Part shown: piece by piece, positions 1-6,866 of the stretch
How the letters are laid out: each line of letters starts with the position of its first letter
Numbering within the stretch: position 1 is the first letter of the stretch
Assembly (NCBI GenBank): GCA_900316025.1
Contig: ONBJ01000024.1
Span: forward strand, 1 to 64,000
Source: an uncultured Eubacteriales bacterium
GTDB lineage: Bacteria; Bacillota; Clostridia; Oscillospirales; Acutalibacteraceae
Direction: 5' to 3'
DNA: 64,000 nt
Made by a program: the position numbers and the translations under genes
The notes under the pieces: model-generated
What the model saw: the letters and a program-made list of their open reading frames with translations, nothing else
What the model was told of the DNA's origin: nothing
Databases searched by the model: none

Positions 1-857
1 TTTGCCGCTATTGATAACAAATATCCTCTGAGTGCCTGCAAAACACCTCTTACAAGGAACATCATAATTACACAAAGACATACCGTCCTGATATTCTGAA
101 ATACATCGCTGACAGATTCATTGATTTTTTTTGTGAACCAATCCAGTATATCCCATTTTTCAGAGTCTTCGTCCTCATGCTCGTGTTCATCATGTTCGTG
201 GTCATGTTCGTGGTCGTGGTCATGTCCATCAGCGGTTTCTGATGTCTGAGTATCCGCAGTCATTACCAAAGCATCATCAATAATATACTGGAAAGTTATT
301 GAACTGAAAATACTTATCAGCGAAATTATCAGTGACATAACAAAAACGACAGCAAGTAATTTCTTCTGATTTGTAATAAATTTAAAAAATTTGATAAAGC
401 CGCCTTTTCGATAATTTCCTTTTTCAAAGCTCTGATTTGGCTGGAACGTTATAATATTTCCCTGCCATTGTTCCACAAACTTTTGTATGGGAATTTTGGT
501 AATATTCTGTTTTGCAGGGTCACCTATAATAAGCTTGTCTTTCTGTATCTGATAGATAACAATAAAATGCTCCATCATTTCATCACTGACAATTCTGGCT
601 ATGAACGGAAACTGAATTTCATTGTCGGCAATTCCCTTAAACAGTTCATCAGGATTTCCCTCCAGTGCCTCTGCTTCAAATCCGATTTCCGATGCACCGG
701 TCACAATGCCATAAATATTCGCTCCCTGATTATCTACTTTTATTAATTCACGGAACTTTGCAATAGGAAGCTTTAATCCGTAAAATTCACTTATCATTGA
801 AAGGCACGCTGCTCCGCAGTCTTTCTGGTCATGTTGCTTTATATGAGGATATTTCAT
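1..857 (-). CDS. C39-peptidase bacteriocin-type ABC exporter, N-terminal part
   Basis: Membrane ABC exporter that cleaves a double-glycine leader and secretes the peptide. It opens at 857 behind AGGTG and stays open to the left edge, so only about 285 residues are visible. Residues 1-140 form a C39 cysteine peptidase: QHDQKDCGAACLSM carries the nucleophile C14, with the catalytic His in EHFIVIY and the Asp in IIGDPA. The first membrane helix starts near residue 165 (LLAVVFVMSLIISLISIF) and the second near 255 (VCLCVIMMFLVRG). The loop between them is expanded and holds a His/Asp/Glu run at about residues 209-228 (HDHDHEHDHEHDEHEH), which is not usual for these exporters. The gene lies just downstream of a double-glycine peptide gene, its likely substrate. 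The ATPase domain should lie outside the window. The family call is firm; the substrate is inferred. Confidence 0.9.
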   Translation of the reverse strand, partial: MKYPHIKQHDQKDCGAACLSMISEFYGLKLPIAKFRELIKVDNQGANIYGIVTGASEIGFEAEALEGNPDELFKGIADNEIQFPFIARIVSDEMMEHFIVIYQIQKDKLIIGDPAKQNITKIPIQKFVEQWQGNIITFQPNQSFEKGNYRKGGFIKFFKFITNQKKLLAVVFVMSLIISLISIFSSITFQYIIDDALVMTADTQTSETADGHDHDHEHDHEHDEHEHEDEDSEKWDILDWFTKKINESVSDVFQNIRTVCLCVIMMFLVRGVLQALRGYLLSIAA

Positions 858-894
858 GTTATCACCTGCTTTTTATTATTTTTATAACAAAACT

Positions 895-926
895 GACCGA
901 CAGCCACACAAAAGCAACTGCCGGTC
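895..926 (-). terminator. hairpin between peptide gene and exporter
   Basis: GACCGACAG pairs with CTGCCGGTC (one mismatch) around a 14-nt loop. On the minus strand it is followed by AGTTTTGTT. It lies between the double-glycine peptide gene and its exporter, where a leaky terminator would make peptide mRNA more abundant than exporter mRNA. Confidence 0.5.
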
Positions 927-991
927 TGTTTGTTATGCGTAAACGCTAAATCCGCTGACGCTTTCCTCTACTATAAATCTTTACTCAGAAA

Positions 992-1168
992 TTAGCAATT
1001 ACACCAATAGCAGTGGAAACCGTATCTGCTATCGCCAGAATGATAGCTCTGCTCTCTGAGTATTCCAGCCCAAGTCCAGTACCAACCTGATGTACGACAT
1101 GTAGTACAATACCAAATATATGTACCGCCATTTGACTCTCTCATTGCTTTCTCTGACATTTTTCTCAT
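992..1168 (-). CDS. Double-glycine leader peptide (58 aa), probable exporter substrate
   Basis: Short secreted-peptide precursor. I start at the second in-frame ATG: AAAGGCGG then lies 9 nt upstream, and the product becomes 58 codons, exactly the length of its relative at 8804-8980. The first ATG (1177) touches the SD. The leader MRKMSEKAMRESNGG ends in Gly-Gly, the C39 peptidase cleavage mark. The predicted 43-residue core starts TYIWYCTTC and is rich in Trp, Tyr, Cys and Ser, ending FHCYWCNC. Leader, WYC-x2-C motif and core length are shared with the second peptide. The gene directly precedes the C39 exporter. Role (bacteriocin, signal or metal-binding peptide) is unknown. The +1 frame over the core encodes a hydrophobic peptide, so a frameshift cannot be excluded. 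Confidence 0.7.
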   Translation of the reverse strand: MRKMSEKAMRESNGGTYIWYCTTCRTSGWYWTWAGILREQSYHSGDSRYGFHCYWCNC

Positions 1169-1220
1169 TGGAATCATCCGCCTTTCAAAATTTTAAAAAA
1201 ATATATTTTGCTTTAGAATA

Positions 1221-1250
1221 TAACCGAACGTCTACCGTGAACTTAACCGA
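1221..1250 (-). promoter_or_regulatory. direct repeats upstream of the double-glycine peptide
   Basis: TAACCGA occurs at 1221-1227 and 1244-1250, 23 bp apart (about two helical turns), upstream of the peptide gene. A TATAAT lies further upstream (RC of ATTATA near 1277) with no good -35. Paired repeats at this spacing are typical of response-regulator sites in bacteriocin loci; the assignment is inference. Confidence 0.3.
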
Positions 1251-1384
1251 CTGACCTCAATCATATCTTGATTTTATTATATCATATTTTTCGTGTTTAT
1301 AAATAGTTTTTTAACGAAAAATTAACTCAATATTTTGTTAAGATTTAAATTTAATTTTATATATTTGTGATAAATATTTTCAAC

Positions 1385-2038
1385 TCATTTCTTATCCCAT
1401 TTATGATTGTCTTTTTTGGCAACAATATATGAGTAAACAGCATCTGTGAAAGCTTTAATTACAAAAAAGAACCACATCAGCATCGCATTCGGATATACAA
1501 AAGCCAGTATAAAGCATATCACACCTAAAACTATCGTAGATATTCCGCCGAACATCTGACATTTTTTCCAGACATAATCATTTTTCTGACTCCATTTTGT
1601 CCTCACGCCTATAAATGAATTTCTGCGTGACATAGGCATCAGATTTCCCATAGTTACAGCTATTATACCGACAAGCAATAACGTAATTCTGTCCAGACGG
1701 AAAAATCCCACGCTCAAATCGTTTATATCGCTCGACCATATATAGAGCAGACAATAATCCAGAATATTAAAGATTACCACCATTATAAGACCGCAGTTTA
1801 AAGAAAGCATTTTATTTACTTCTTCCTTCATAAATCTTGCGATAATCAAAAATACTATGCCCATAATAAGTATTACAGCAGCAAGAAACCAGACTTCAAT
1901 TTTACTTCCGTATCTGTCTGCTTTAAAATCTGTTCCGTAATGCATGGGAATTTGTTCGGGCAAAATGAACATAAAAACAAAATTGACAATCAACGGAACA
2001 ACAGAAAAAACCGACAGTAATATTTTTTTAAGCTTCAT
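1385..2038 (-). CDS. sdpI: SdpI-family membrane immunity protein
   Basis: Polytopic membrane protein of 217 residues with six or so hydrophobic segments. The N-terminus carries the DUF1648 signature around IPMHYG (residues 31-36). The C-terminal half has the SdpI signature: GNLMPMSRRNSFIGVRTKW followed by a conserved W and G. In Bacillus subtilis SdpI protects against the SdpC toxin and, when bound to it, sequesters the repressor SdpR at the membrane. The start overlaps the end of sdpR by 11 nt, so the two are translationally coupled. It ends 217 nt before the double-glycine peptide gene on the same strand, so a local immunity role is plausible. No sdpC-like toxin gene is visible. SdpI homologues also occur as general stress proteins, so the link to the peptide is inference. 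Confidence 0.85.
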   Translation of the reverse strand: MKLKKILLSVFSVVPLIVNFVFMFILPEQIPMHYGTDFKADRYGSKIEVWFLAAVILIMGIVFLIIARFMKEEVNKMLSLNCGLIMVVIFNILDYCLLYIWSSDINDLSVGFFRLDRITLLLVGIIAVTMGNLMPMSRRNSFIGVRTKWSQKNDYVWKKCQMFGGISTIVLGVICFILAFVYPNAMLMWFFFVIKAFTDAVYSYIVAKKDNHKWDKK

Positions 2039-2306
2039 TATCTTTATCTCCTTTCAAAGCGTCAAGCCATACTATGAGTTCGCCAAGAACAGACAGGTTA
2101 AGCTCATAGTATATGTAGTTTTTGTATTTGGATTCGTTTACAAGCTCCGCTTTTTTCAGCTTGGACAGATGATACGAAAGTGCCTGCGGAGATATGCCGA
2201 TATATTCAGCCAAATCTCCCGAATTTATTTTTCCCTCCCTGAGTTTCATAATAATAACCCTGCGTGTGTTGTCAGCTAAAGCGGAAAGAATTTTATTAAT
2301 AGACAA
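2028..2306 (-). CDS. sdpR: ArsR-type autorepressor, SdpR-like
   Basis: Winged-helix repressor of 92 residues. The ArsR fold is clear: LADNTRRVIIMKLREG, then GDLAEYIGISPQALSYHLSKLKKA as the helix-turn-helix, then the wing region YKNYIYYELN. No ArsR metal-binding cysteine motif is present. Length and order with sdpI match the B. subtilis sdpRI operon. A perfect inverted repeat lies just upstream (2319-2348), with a further half-site at 2392-2402, as expected for autoregulation. It overlaps sdpI by 11 nt. Confidence 0.85.
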   Translation of the reverse strand: MSINKILSALADNTRRVIIMKLREGKINSGDLAEYIGISPQALSYHLSKLKKAELVNESKYKNYIYYELNLSVLGELIVWLDALKGDKDNEA

Positions 2307-2318
2307 GTTTATCGCTCC

Positions 2319-2402
2319 AATCTATTTAAAATATTCTTTAAATAGATTTTATCACATATCAGGAATTTGTCAATAGATATTTCAAAAAAATTTTAAATAG
2401 AT
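2319..2402 (-). promoter_or_regulatory. sdpRI operator: inverted repeat plus extra half-site
   Basis: AATCTATTTAAA (2319-2330) and TTTAAATAGATT (2337-2348) are perfect 12-bp inverted arms around a 6-bp spacer, 12 bp upstream of the sdpR start. TTTAAATAGAT recurs at 2392-2402. The size and position suit an ArsR-type dimer binding its own promoter; SdpR binding is inferred. Confidence 0.65.
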
Positions 2403-2447
2403 ATTTCCTGTCTGCACACATATGACGAATAAAAAAAGTTGGTGTTG

Positions 2448-2476
2448 ACATTATTTCCCATATATGTTAGTATAGT
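2448..2476 (+). promoter_or_regulatory. sigma-A promoter of the small gene at 2606
   Basis: TTGACA is followed after 17 nt by TAGTAT; TATAGT overlaps it 3 nt further on. It precedes the 73-residue gene by about 130 nt. Confidence 0.5.
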
Positions 2477-2605
2477 GCCGTTATATTGGCATTGGCAAAA
2501 GAAAGAGGGCGGTTCTAATTGAATTTTTTGTTTTTGTGTCCAATATTTTTATTTTTAATTATATATCTTTTTAATTCACAAACGATTTCAGAAAGGGAGA
2601 TAGTT

Positions 2606-2827
2606 ATGGTTGTTGTATCAAAAGATAAAACAAAGCTTGCTGAATATAACCGCTTTGCAGTTGAAAGAAATTTAGGCGGTAATAAAGAGCAGAAATTCGT
2701 TTTGTACGGTTGCCTTAGTCAGTATCAGGATACTTTAAGTTTTTACCCTACAAAGGAAGAAGCTGTAAAAGCACTTGATGCACTTTTTGAAGCATATAAA
2801 AACGGCGTAAAGATTTACGAATTTTAA
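2606..2827 (+). CDS. Small hypothetical protein, 73 aa
   Basis: Start chosen at the ATG behind AAAGGGAGATAGTT; an upstream TTG-initiated extension is AT-rich and lacks an SD. The protein is soluble, with a central segment QKFVLYGCLSQYQDTLSFYP and a helical part EEAVKALDALFEAYKNGVKIYEF. I recognise no family. It has its own promoter and a strong terminator at 2834-2860, so it is a monocistronic unit. Confidence 0.7.
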   Translation: MVVVSKDKTKLAEYNRFAVERNLGGNKEQKFVLYGCLSQYQDTLSFYPTKEEAVKALDALFEAYKNGVKIYEF

Positions 2828-2833
2828 AAAACA

Positions 2834-2867
2834 ACTGCTGAAACCCATAGTTTCAGCAGTCATTTTT
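2834..2867 (+). terminator. Rho-independent terminator
   Basis: ACTGCTGAAAC and GTTTCAGCAGT form a perfect 11-bp stem with loop CCATA, followed by CATTTTTTT. It ends the small gene and may also serve argJ on the opposite strand. Confidence 0.85.
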
Positions 2868-2877
2868 TTGCATATTT

Positions 2878-4110
2878 TTAAGAACGATAGTCACCGTTTA
2901 TTTTTACATAGTCATAGGTGAGGTCACAGCCCCACGCTTTAGCTGATATATCACCGTTGTTAAGCTTCACGTCTATAAATATTTCGTCCTCGAGCAGAAC
3001 TTTCTTTGCTTCTTCCTCCGAAAATCCTATTATAAGACCGTTTCTGCAAGCTGCTATACTTCCTGCTCCGGAGCTTACGTCAACATCAACTTTGTTAATA
3101 TCGAAATCAGCCTCGGCATAACCTATAGCACAGAGAATACGACCCCAGTTTGCATCGCTTCCGAATATTCCCGACTTTACCAGCGGAGAACGTACAATGC
3201 TCTTTGCAACCGTAATCGCCGTATCCAAATCCGAAGCCTTTTCGCAGGTACATTCTATAAGTTTTGTAGCACCCTCTCCGTCCTTTGCGAGCATTCTTGT
3301 AAGGTTCATAAGAACCTCATAGAGTGCTTCTTTGAATATTTCATAGTATTCATTTTCGGTACATATCATTTCGTTTCCTGCCATACCGTTAGCCATTACG
3401 GAAATCATATCGTTTGTAGATGTATCTCCGTCAACCGTAAGACAGTTATATGTCACCTTTACTACTTCACTAAGAGCCTTCTGCATAAGTTCACTTTCAA
3501 TGGCTGTATCTGTGGTAATGAAGTTAAGCGTTGTTGCCATATTGGGGTGTATCATACCGCTGCCCTTTGCCATTCCGCCCAGTGTGCAGGTTTTTCCGTC
3601 TATAATGAACTGTACGGCAAACTCTTTTTTTACGGTATCGGTTGTCATTATTGCATTTACGGCTCTCTCGTTTCCGTCATACGAAAGCCCCTCTTTAAGC
3701 TTCTTCACAGCGTTTTCTATAGGCTCTATGGGCAGAACCTCACCTATAACACCTGTAGATGCTACTATAACCTGTTCGGGACTTATATCAAGTTCCTGTG
3801 CCGCAAGTATGCACATTCTTTCAGCTTTCTGTTCACCGTCCGCATTTGCCGTATTTGCGTTTTTCGAGTTTGCTATTATTGCCTGTGATTTTCCCCCCGA
3901 CTTTTCAAGATTTCTCTTTGTTACAACTATCGGAGCACCTTTTACCTTGTTCTGTGTATATACTGCCGCAGTATTGCACATAACGTCGCTGTATACAAGG
4001 CAGAGGTCATTTTTGTTTTTATCGGGATTTATTCCGCAGTTAAGTCCGTTTGCGGAAAATCCCTTTGCGGCACAGACACCGCCGTTTACTTTTTTAAAAT
4101 CATATTTCAT
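2878..4110 (-). CDS. argJ: Bifunctional ornithine acetyltransferase / N-acetylglutamate synthase
   Basis: ArgJ transfers acetyl from N-acetylornithine to glutamate, recycling acetyl in arginine synthesis; many homologues also use acetyl-CoA. 410 residues, the usual length. The self-processing motif is visible: KGSGMIHPNMATTLNF, with the cut expected between A192 and T193, which becomes the nucleophile of the beta subunit. Other family blocks are STGVIGEVLP near 118-127 and FGSDANWGRILCAIGYA in the C-terminal part. It stands alone; no argB, argC, argD or argF is in the window. Confidence 0.95.
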   Translation of the reverse strand: MKYDFKKVNGGVCAAKGFSANGLNCGINPDKNKNDLCLVYSDVMCNTAAVYTQNKVKGAPIVVTKRNLEKSGGKSQAIIANSKNANTANADGEQKAERMCILAAQELDISPEQVIVASTGVIGEVLPIEPIENAVKKLKEGLSYDGNERAVNAIMTTDTVKKEFAVQFIIDGKTCTLGGMAKGSGMIHPNMATTLNFITTDTAIESELMQKALSEVVKVTYNCLTVDGDTSTNDMISVMANGMAGNEMICTENEYYEIFKEALYEVLMNLTRMLAKDGEGATKLIECTCEKASDLDTAITVAKSIVRSPLVKSGIFGSDANWGRILCAIGYAEADFDINKVDVDVSSGAGSIAACRNGLIIGFSEEEAKKVLLEDEIFIDVKLNNGDISAKAWGCDLTYDYVKINGDYRS

Positions 4111-4204
4111 AAAAATATCTCCTCACCTTTACGAATAACTATATTATACATAATTTTGCAGTTATTTCAAGAGAAAGCACAATTTCAGACGGAGATAAAC
4201 AGGA

Positions 4205-4287
4205 AAGTTTTGGTTGAACTTTTTCAAAAGTTCACGGTTTCCAAAGGCGGAGCCTTTGGTGGGATTTTAAAGGGCAACACCCTTTAA
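4205..4287 (-). repeat. Three-hairpin interspersed repeat, copy 1
   Basis: Three palindromes in a row: GAACTTTT/AAAAGTTC, CCAAAGGCGGAGCCTTTGG, and TTAAAGGG/CCCTTTAA. It is in the opposite orientation to the neighbouring copy at 4386-4468. The first arm differs from the family form, but pairing is kept. Confidence 0.8.
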
Positions 4288-4303
4288 CACACGGTAATAA
4301 AAC

Positions 4304-4370
4304 AAAAATGCCTTTTTCAAGGCATTTTTGAAAATACTTTGCCCTGATACCGTTTGACGGTATCAGGGCA
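4304..4370. terminator. Two hairpins between argJ and glgP
   Basis: AAAAATGCCTT/AAGGCATTTTT (4304-4329) and TGCCCTGATACCGT/ACGGTATCAGGGCA (4340-4370, 14-bp stem, 3-nt loop). T-runs follow on both strands. They most likely terminate glgP on the minus strand. The whole 365-bp gap from argJ to glgP consists of these hairpins and two facing repeat copies. Confidence 0.75.
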
Positions 4371-4385
4371 TTTTAAAATTTTCCG

Positions 4386-4468
4386 TTAAAGGGTTTCACC
4401 CTTTAAAATCCTGACGAGGGCTCTGCCCTCGACCCGCAAGCCTTTGAAAAGGCTTGACCTAAACTTTA
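4386..4468 (+). repeat. Three-hairpin interspersed repeat, copy 2
   Basis: TTAAAGGG/CCCTTTAA, CGAGGGCTCTGCCCTCG and CAAGCCTTTGAAAAGGCTTG in a row, ending GACCTAAACTTTA. The middle arm reads GAGGGC instead of the common CAAAGGC, with matching change on the other side, so the hairpin is kept. Confidence 0.85.
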
Positions 4469-4503
4469 TGGTTTATCATTTTCTAAGTTACATCAGAGTT
4501 GAA

Positions 4504-6864
4504 TTATAATTTCCAAAGCTCCTTAGCATACTGGAGGATTGTTCTGTCTGATGAGAAATGACCTGCATTTGCAACATTTTTAAGGCACTGAGTACCGAAC
4601 TTAATTCTGTCGCTGTAATTCCTATTAGCCTCAATCTTCTTGTCTATATATGACTGGAGGTCGAGCATAATGTAGTAGTGATCAGGGGGATGCCAAGCCG
4701 CACCGTGGAGAAGTGAGTGGTGAAGCTCCGCAAAACTGCCCTCACCATGAGCGCCGCCGTCTGAGAAAGTGCCGTTTACAAGAGTATCAACCGCATTCTT
4801 TATTACAGGGTTAGCTTCATAGATACTCTTTGCATGGTAAGCATTGTGTTTTTTAAGATCATCAATCTTCTCAACTCTTGCACCGAAGATATACTCGTTC
4901 TCCTCGCCTGCTTTCTGAGTAATCTCTACATTAGCACCGTCATATGTACCGAGAGTAACTGCACCGTTGAGCATAAACTTCATATTACCTGTACCTGAAG
5001 CTTCCGTACCTGCTGTTGAAATCTGCTCCGAAATATCGGCAGCTGGATAAATCTTCTCGCCGTATGATACGTTATAGTTGGATACAAAAACAACCTGAAG
5101 CTTGTCTTTTGTAGCAGGGTCATTATTTACAAGCTTTGCAATCTCGTTGATGTACTTGATAATAGCCTTGGCTCTTGCATAACCAGGAGCTGCCTTTGCA
5201 CCGAAGATGAATACTGTCGGATTCCAGTCGGGAAGCTTGCCTGCTTTAAGCATCTGATATATAGCTACTATTGAGAAAGCGTTCATAAGCTGTCTTTTAT
5301 ACTCATGAAGTCTTTTAACCTGTACATCAAATATGAAGTCAGGGTTTACATCAATATTTTCGTGCTTCTTAATAAACTCTGAAAGCTGCTGCTTCTTAAT
5401 TTTCTTGATAGCGTTGAATTCTTCAACTGCCTTGGTATCAATCTTATCGTTAAGTCCTTTGAGTTCGTCAAGATTTTTGAGCCAGCCGTTTCCAACTCTG
5501 TCTGTGATGAACTTTGAAAGTTCAGGGTTGCAAAGTCCGAGCCATCTACGCTGAGTAATACCGTTTGTCTTGTTCTGGAAGCGGTCGGGATATGTATCGT
5601 TCCACTCTTTGAGAACGTCATTTTTGAGAATTTCGGTATGAATCCACGCAACACCGTTTGTATGCTTTGATACATATATAGCAAGTCTTGCCATATGAAC
5701 CTTGCCATTGTCAATAATTCTCATCTTTTCACGCTTAGCACCAAAGATTTTCTTTATATCGAAATCTCTGTCCATATGCCACTGAATTCTCTCAATATAG
5801 TGGTAAATATCAGGAATAACTTCCTTCATAAGACTTACGTCCCACTTTTCAAGAGCTTCACCAAGAACGGTATGGTTTGTATAATTGAATGTCTGCTGAG
5901 CGATTTCGTAAGCTACATCAAAATGAACACCCTCTGCTTCAAGCAGTCTGATAAGCTCGGGTATAGCAACAACGGGGTGAGTATCGTTGAGCTGGATAGT
6001 ACACTCATGTTCAAACTTGCTGAAATCTTTACCGTGTCTTGCCTTATATCTCTTCATAATGTCCTGAAGAGAAGCACTGCAGAAGAAGTACTGCTGTTTG
6101 AGTCTGAGAACCTTTCCTTTATGATCGTTGTCATTGGGATAGAGAACCTTTGAGATATTTTCAGCAGCGTTTTTATCGGCTACAGATTTGGGATAATCGC
6201 ATTTGTTGAATGCAAGAAAATCAAATTCCTCCACAGCTTCAGCCTGCCAAAGACGGAGTGTGTTTATATTGTCGGTATCATATCCGATAACAGCCATATC
6301 ATAAGGTACAGCTCTTACTGTCTGATCTCTGAACTTTACGAGTACAGTGTCCTCTTCTCTTCTTATGCTCCAGGGGTCATCAAATCTCTGCCAGTTATCG
6401 GCAATTTCAACCTGTCTGCCGTCCTGAATGAGCTGCTTGAAAAGACCGTATTTATAGCGTATGCCGTAGCCGTCAAGGGGAACATTCTGAGTAGCTGCAC
6501 TGTCAAGGAAGCACGCTGCAAGACGACCAAGACCGCCGTTTCCGAGTGCTGCGTCATCTATTTCTTCAAATACGTTTATATCTATTCCCTTAGATGCGAG
6601 AAGCTCCTTTACCTCGTCAAGAATACCCATACAGAAAAGATTGTTGTACATCATTCTTCCCATAAGGAATTCTGCCGAAAGATAATAAGCACGTCTTATT
6701 TCGGAATGTCTTTTCTTTGCTGCATTCCATCTGTCGCTTATTTCTCCCATCATTGCCTTGCCGACTACAAAGTGCAGCTCACCGGGTGAAAGTTCCTCAA
6801 GATTTTTACAGTAGTCGCTCTTTGCAATTTCAATCATATTGCTCAGCATTTTGTTTTCGCTCAT
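4504..6864 (-). CDS. glgP: Glycogen/starch phosphorylase
   Basis: Cytosolic PLP enzyme that releases glucose 1-phosphate from alpha-1,4-glucan ends with phosphate. 786 residues, normal for bacterial GT35 phosphorylases. GGLGRLAACFLDSAA lies near the N-terminus. The PLP block EASGTGNMKFMLNG is near the C-terminus, with the Schiff-base Lys at about 629, followed by GTYDGANVEI. It is the second gene of an operon with malQ; only 2 nt separate them. MalQ builds longer maltodextrins from short ones that GlgP then degrades. glgB lies 40 kb away in the window. Confidence 0.97.
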   Translation of the reverse strand: MSENKMLSNMIEIAKSDYCKNLEELSPGELHFVVGKAMMGEISDRWNAAKKRHSEIRRAYYLSAEFLMGRMMYNNLFCMGILDEVKELLASKGIDINVFEEIDDAALGNGGLGRLAACFLDSAATQNVPLDGYGIRYKYGLFKQLIQDGRQVEIADNWQRFDDPWSIRREEDTVLVKFRDQTVRAVPYDMAVIGYDTDNINTLRLWQAEAVEEFDFLAFNKCDYPKSVADKNAAENISKVLYPNDNDHKGKVLRLKQQYFFCSASLQDIMKRYKARHGKDFSKFEHECTIQLNDTHPVVAIPELIRLLEAEGVHFDVAYEIAQQTFNYTNHTVLGEALEKWDVSLMKEVIPDIYHYIERIQWHMDRDFDIKKIFGAKREKMRIIDNGKVHMARLAIYVSKHTNGVAWIHTEILKNDVLKEWNDTYPDRFQNKTNGITQRRWLGLCNPELSKFITDRVGNGWLKNLDELKGLNDKIDTKAVEEFNAIKKIKKQQLSEFIKKHENIDVNPDFIFDVQVKRLHEYKRQLMNAFSIVAIYQMLKAGKLPDWNPTVFIFGAKAAPGYARAKAIIKYINEIAKLVNNDPATKDKLQVVFVSNYNVSYGEKIYPAADISEQISTAGTEASGTGNMKFMLNGAVTLGTYDGANVEITQKAGEENEYIFGARVEKIDDLKKHNAYHAKSIYEANPVIKNAVDTLVNGTFSDGGAHGEGSFAELHHSLLHGAAWHPPDHYYIMLDLQSYIDKKIEANRNYSDRIKFGTQCLKNVANAGHFSSDRTILQYAKELWKL

Positions 6865-6866
6865 TA

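Noticed and set aside
1169..1177. First ATG of the double-glycine peptide
   Set aside because: It touches the SD and breaks the exact 58-codon match with the second peptide.
5346..5714. Long frames within glgP, malQ, guaA and other genes
   Set aside because: They lie in other frames of genes with clear family motifs, lack SDs, and show no recognisable protein pattern.
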